A DNA stretch of 6,875 nucleotides, taken from positions 1 to 6,875 of the forward strand of contig JASLIH010000364.1 in the NCBI GenBank assembly GCA_030152105.1, given 5' to 3'. Within the stretch, counting starts at the first letter, position 1. Each line of letters begins with the position of its first letter. Below the pieces are notes generated by a model that ran no database searches, was not told where the DNA came from, and saw only the letters and a list, made by a program, of their open reading frames with translations. The stretch comes from Actinomycetes bacterium. GTDB lineage: Bacteria > Actinomycetota > CALGFH01. Shown here piece by piece: positions 6,468 to 6,875 of this stretch. Made by a program: the position numbers and the translations under genes.

Positions 6468-6485
6468 GGGCCTTGGGGGGCCTCT

Positions 6486-6528
6486 GAGTGTCCTTGGTAG
6501 TGCCTTATCTCGCAGGGACCGCTAAGGT
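6486..6528 (+). repeat. Bipartite direct repeat, copy 2, overlapping the putative moxR promoter
   Basis: GAGTGTCCT (6486-6494), CAGGGAC (6513-6519) and AGGT (6525-6528) repeat the elements of 6304-6347 in the same order with spacing changed by a few bases. The last element is part of TAAGGT, the candidate -10 of moxR. Confidence 0.4.
6501..6528 (+). promoter_or_regulatory. Candidate promoter for moxR
   Basis: TAAGGT (6523-6528) fits the actinobacterial -10 pattern TANNNT, with a poor -35-like TGCCTT (6501-6506) 16 nt upstream. Transcription would begin near 6535, giving a leader of about 50 nt before the GTG at 6584. This is a pattern-based inference. Confidence 0.3.
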
Positions 6529-6570
6529 GGAAAAACCGGCCGCGCTTGGGAGTGGCCGACCCCTTCGCCC

Positions 6571-6576
6571 GAGGAG
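6571..6576 (+). promoter_or_regulatory. Ribosome binding site of moxR
   Basis: GAGGAG lies 7 nt before the GTG codon at 6584. Its position fixes the GTG start of the partial MoxR gene. Confidence 0.75.
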
Positions 6577-6583
6577 CCTGCCA

Positions 6584-6875
6584 GGTGACCGAGCAACCAA
6601 CCCGCCTGGCCTCGGTCGGCGAAGCCCCCGCCGCGCGCCAGCAGCTCGAGGCGGCGTTGTTTGAGATCAAGCGGGTCATTGTCGGTCAGGAAGGGATGCT
6701 GGAGCGGGTCCTGGTGGCGTTGCTGTCCGGCGGGCATCTGCTCCTGGAAGGCGTCCCCGGGCTGGCCAAGACCCGGACCATCGCCACCCTCGCCCAAGTC
6801 CTCGGCGGCAGCTTCCAGCGGATCCAGTTCACCCCCGACCTGGTCCCCTCCGACCTGGTCGGGACCCGGATCTGG
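6584..6875 (+). CDS. MoxR-family AAA+ ATPase, N-terminal part only (runs off right edge)
   Basis: Reading from GTG 6584 gives 97 residues with no stop before the window ends; full-length MoxR proteins are about 310-350 residues. The N terminus (about 17-40) matches the family opening in which a helix is followed by VIVGQE (31-36), and LLSGGHLLLEG (46-56) leads into the Walker A loop GVPGLAKT (56-63). Next come the helix TIATLAQVLGG (65-75) and the strand FQRIQFTPDLVPSDLVGTRIW (77-97). MoxR proteins usually read DLLPSDITGT at that last motif, so the match is clear. Walker B and the sensors lie beyond the edge. MoxR ATPases act as cytosolic chaperones or metal-insertion factors for proteins encoded next door, usually DUF58 and von Willebrand A-domain proteins. 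Those partners would be expected to the right of the window. The gene is separated from the kinase by 280 nt and probably has its own promoter. Confidence 0.9.

Larger units (their letters stand above)
6304..6583 (+). other. Intergenic region of 280 bp between the kinase and moxR
   Basis: I see no supportable gene here. A frame from ATG 6324 to TAG 6500 gives 58 residues but has no ribosome site and an unconvincing Gly/Arg/Pro-rich product. The stretch begins AT-richer (about 6290-6340). It then becomes very GC-rich with two strong hairpins (6376-6403 and 6442-6467) and ends with a probable promoter and leader for moxR. Two related copies of a short bipartite motif sit near its two ends (6304-6347 and 6486-6528). 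Confidence 0.7.

Noticed and set aside
6324..6500. Small plus-strand frame of 58 codons in the intergenic region
   Set aside because: There is no Shine-Dalgarno before the ATG, the product is Gly/Arg/Pro-rich with no pattern, and the DNA is explained by GC hairpins.
6311..6679. Minus-strand open frame of 122 codons across the intergenic region and moxR start
   Set aside because: It runs antisense to the moxR ribosome site and N terminus, has no ribosome site of its own and gives no recognisable product.
1..6875. CRISPR array, tRNA, rRNA or insertion sequence
   Set aside because: No regularly spaced repeats, cloverleaf-like elements, rRNA-like stretches or transposase motifs were seen on either strand.

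Overview
This window is very GC-rich, with codon third positions almost always G or C. Several genes start with GTG or TTG behind clear GGAGG-type ribosome sites. It carries a two-gene Ku/LigD end-joining set whose LigD runs polymerase, phosphoesterase, ligase in the mycobacterial order. Together these point to an actinobacterium (Actinomycetota), possibly a soil or uncultured lineage. This is an inference from gene content and style; there is no rRNA or other marker to fix the taxon.

Layout, left to right. Positions 1-305 (minus) hold the N-terminal part of a probable GAF-domain protein that runs off the left edge. Next comes ku (367-1197, minus). It is divergently transcribed from ligD (1323-3977, plus) across a 125-bp shared control region that must hold both promoters. 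After an 86-bp gap lies an OmpR/PhoB-type response regulator (4064-4756) joined by an ATGA stop/start overlap to its sensor histidine kinase (4753-6303). A 280-bp non-coding stretch (6304-6583) with strong GC hairpins and two related repeat copies separates the kinase from a MoxR-type AAA+ ATPase, which starts at 6584 and is cut by the right edge.

How the genes work together: Ku binds double-strand DNA ends and recruits LigD, which processes, fills and seals them (non-homologous end joining). The response regulator and kinase form a complete two-component system likely sensing an envelope or extracytoplasmic signal. Nothing in the sequence ties it functionally to the repair genes except adjacency. 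MoxR ATPases usually act as chaperones for neighbouring DUF58/von Willebrand-type proteins, and those genes would lie beyond the right edge.

No new multi-gene system is evident. The points most worth a second look are an in-frame Pro/Gly-rich insertion with atypical codon use and clustered inverted repeats inside the LigD phosphoesterase region, and the structured, repeat-bearing leader upstream of moxR.
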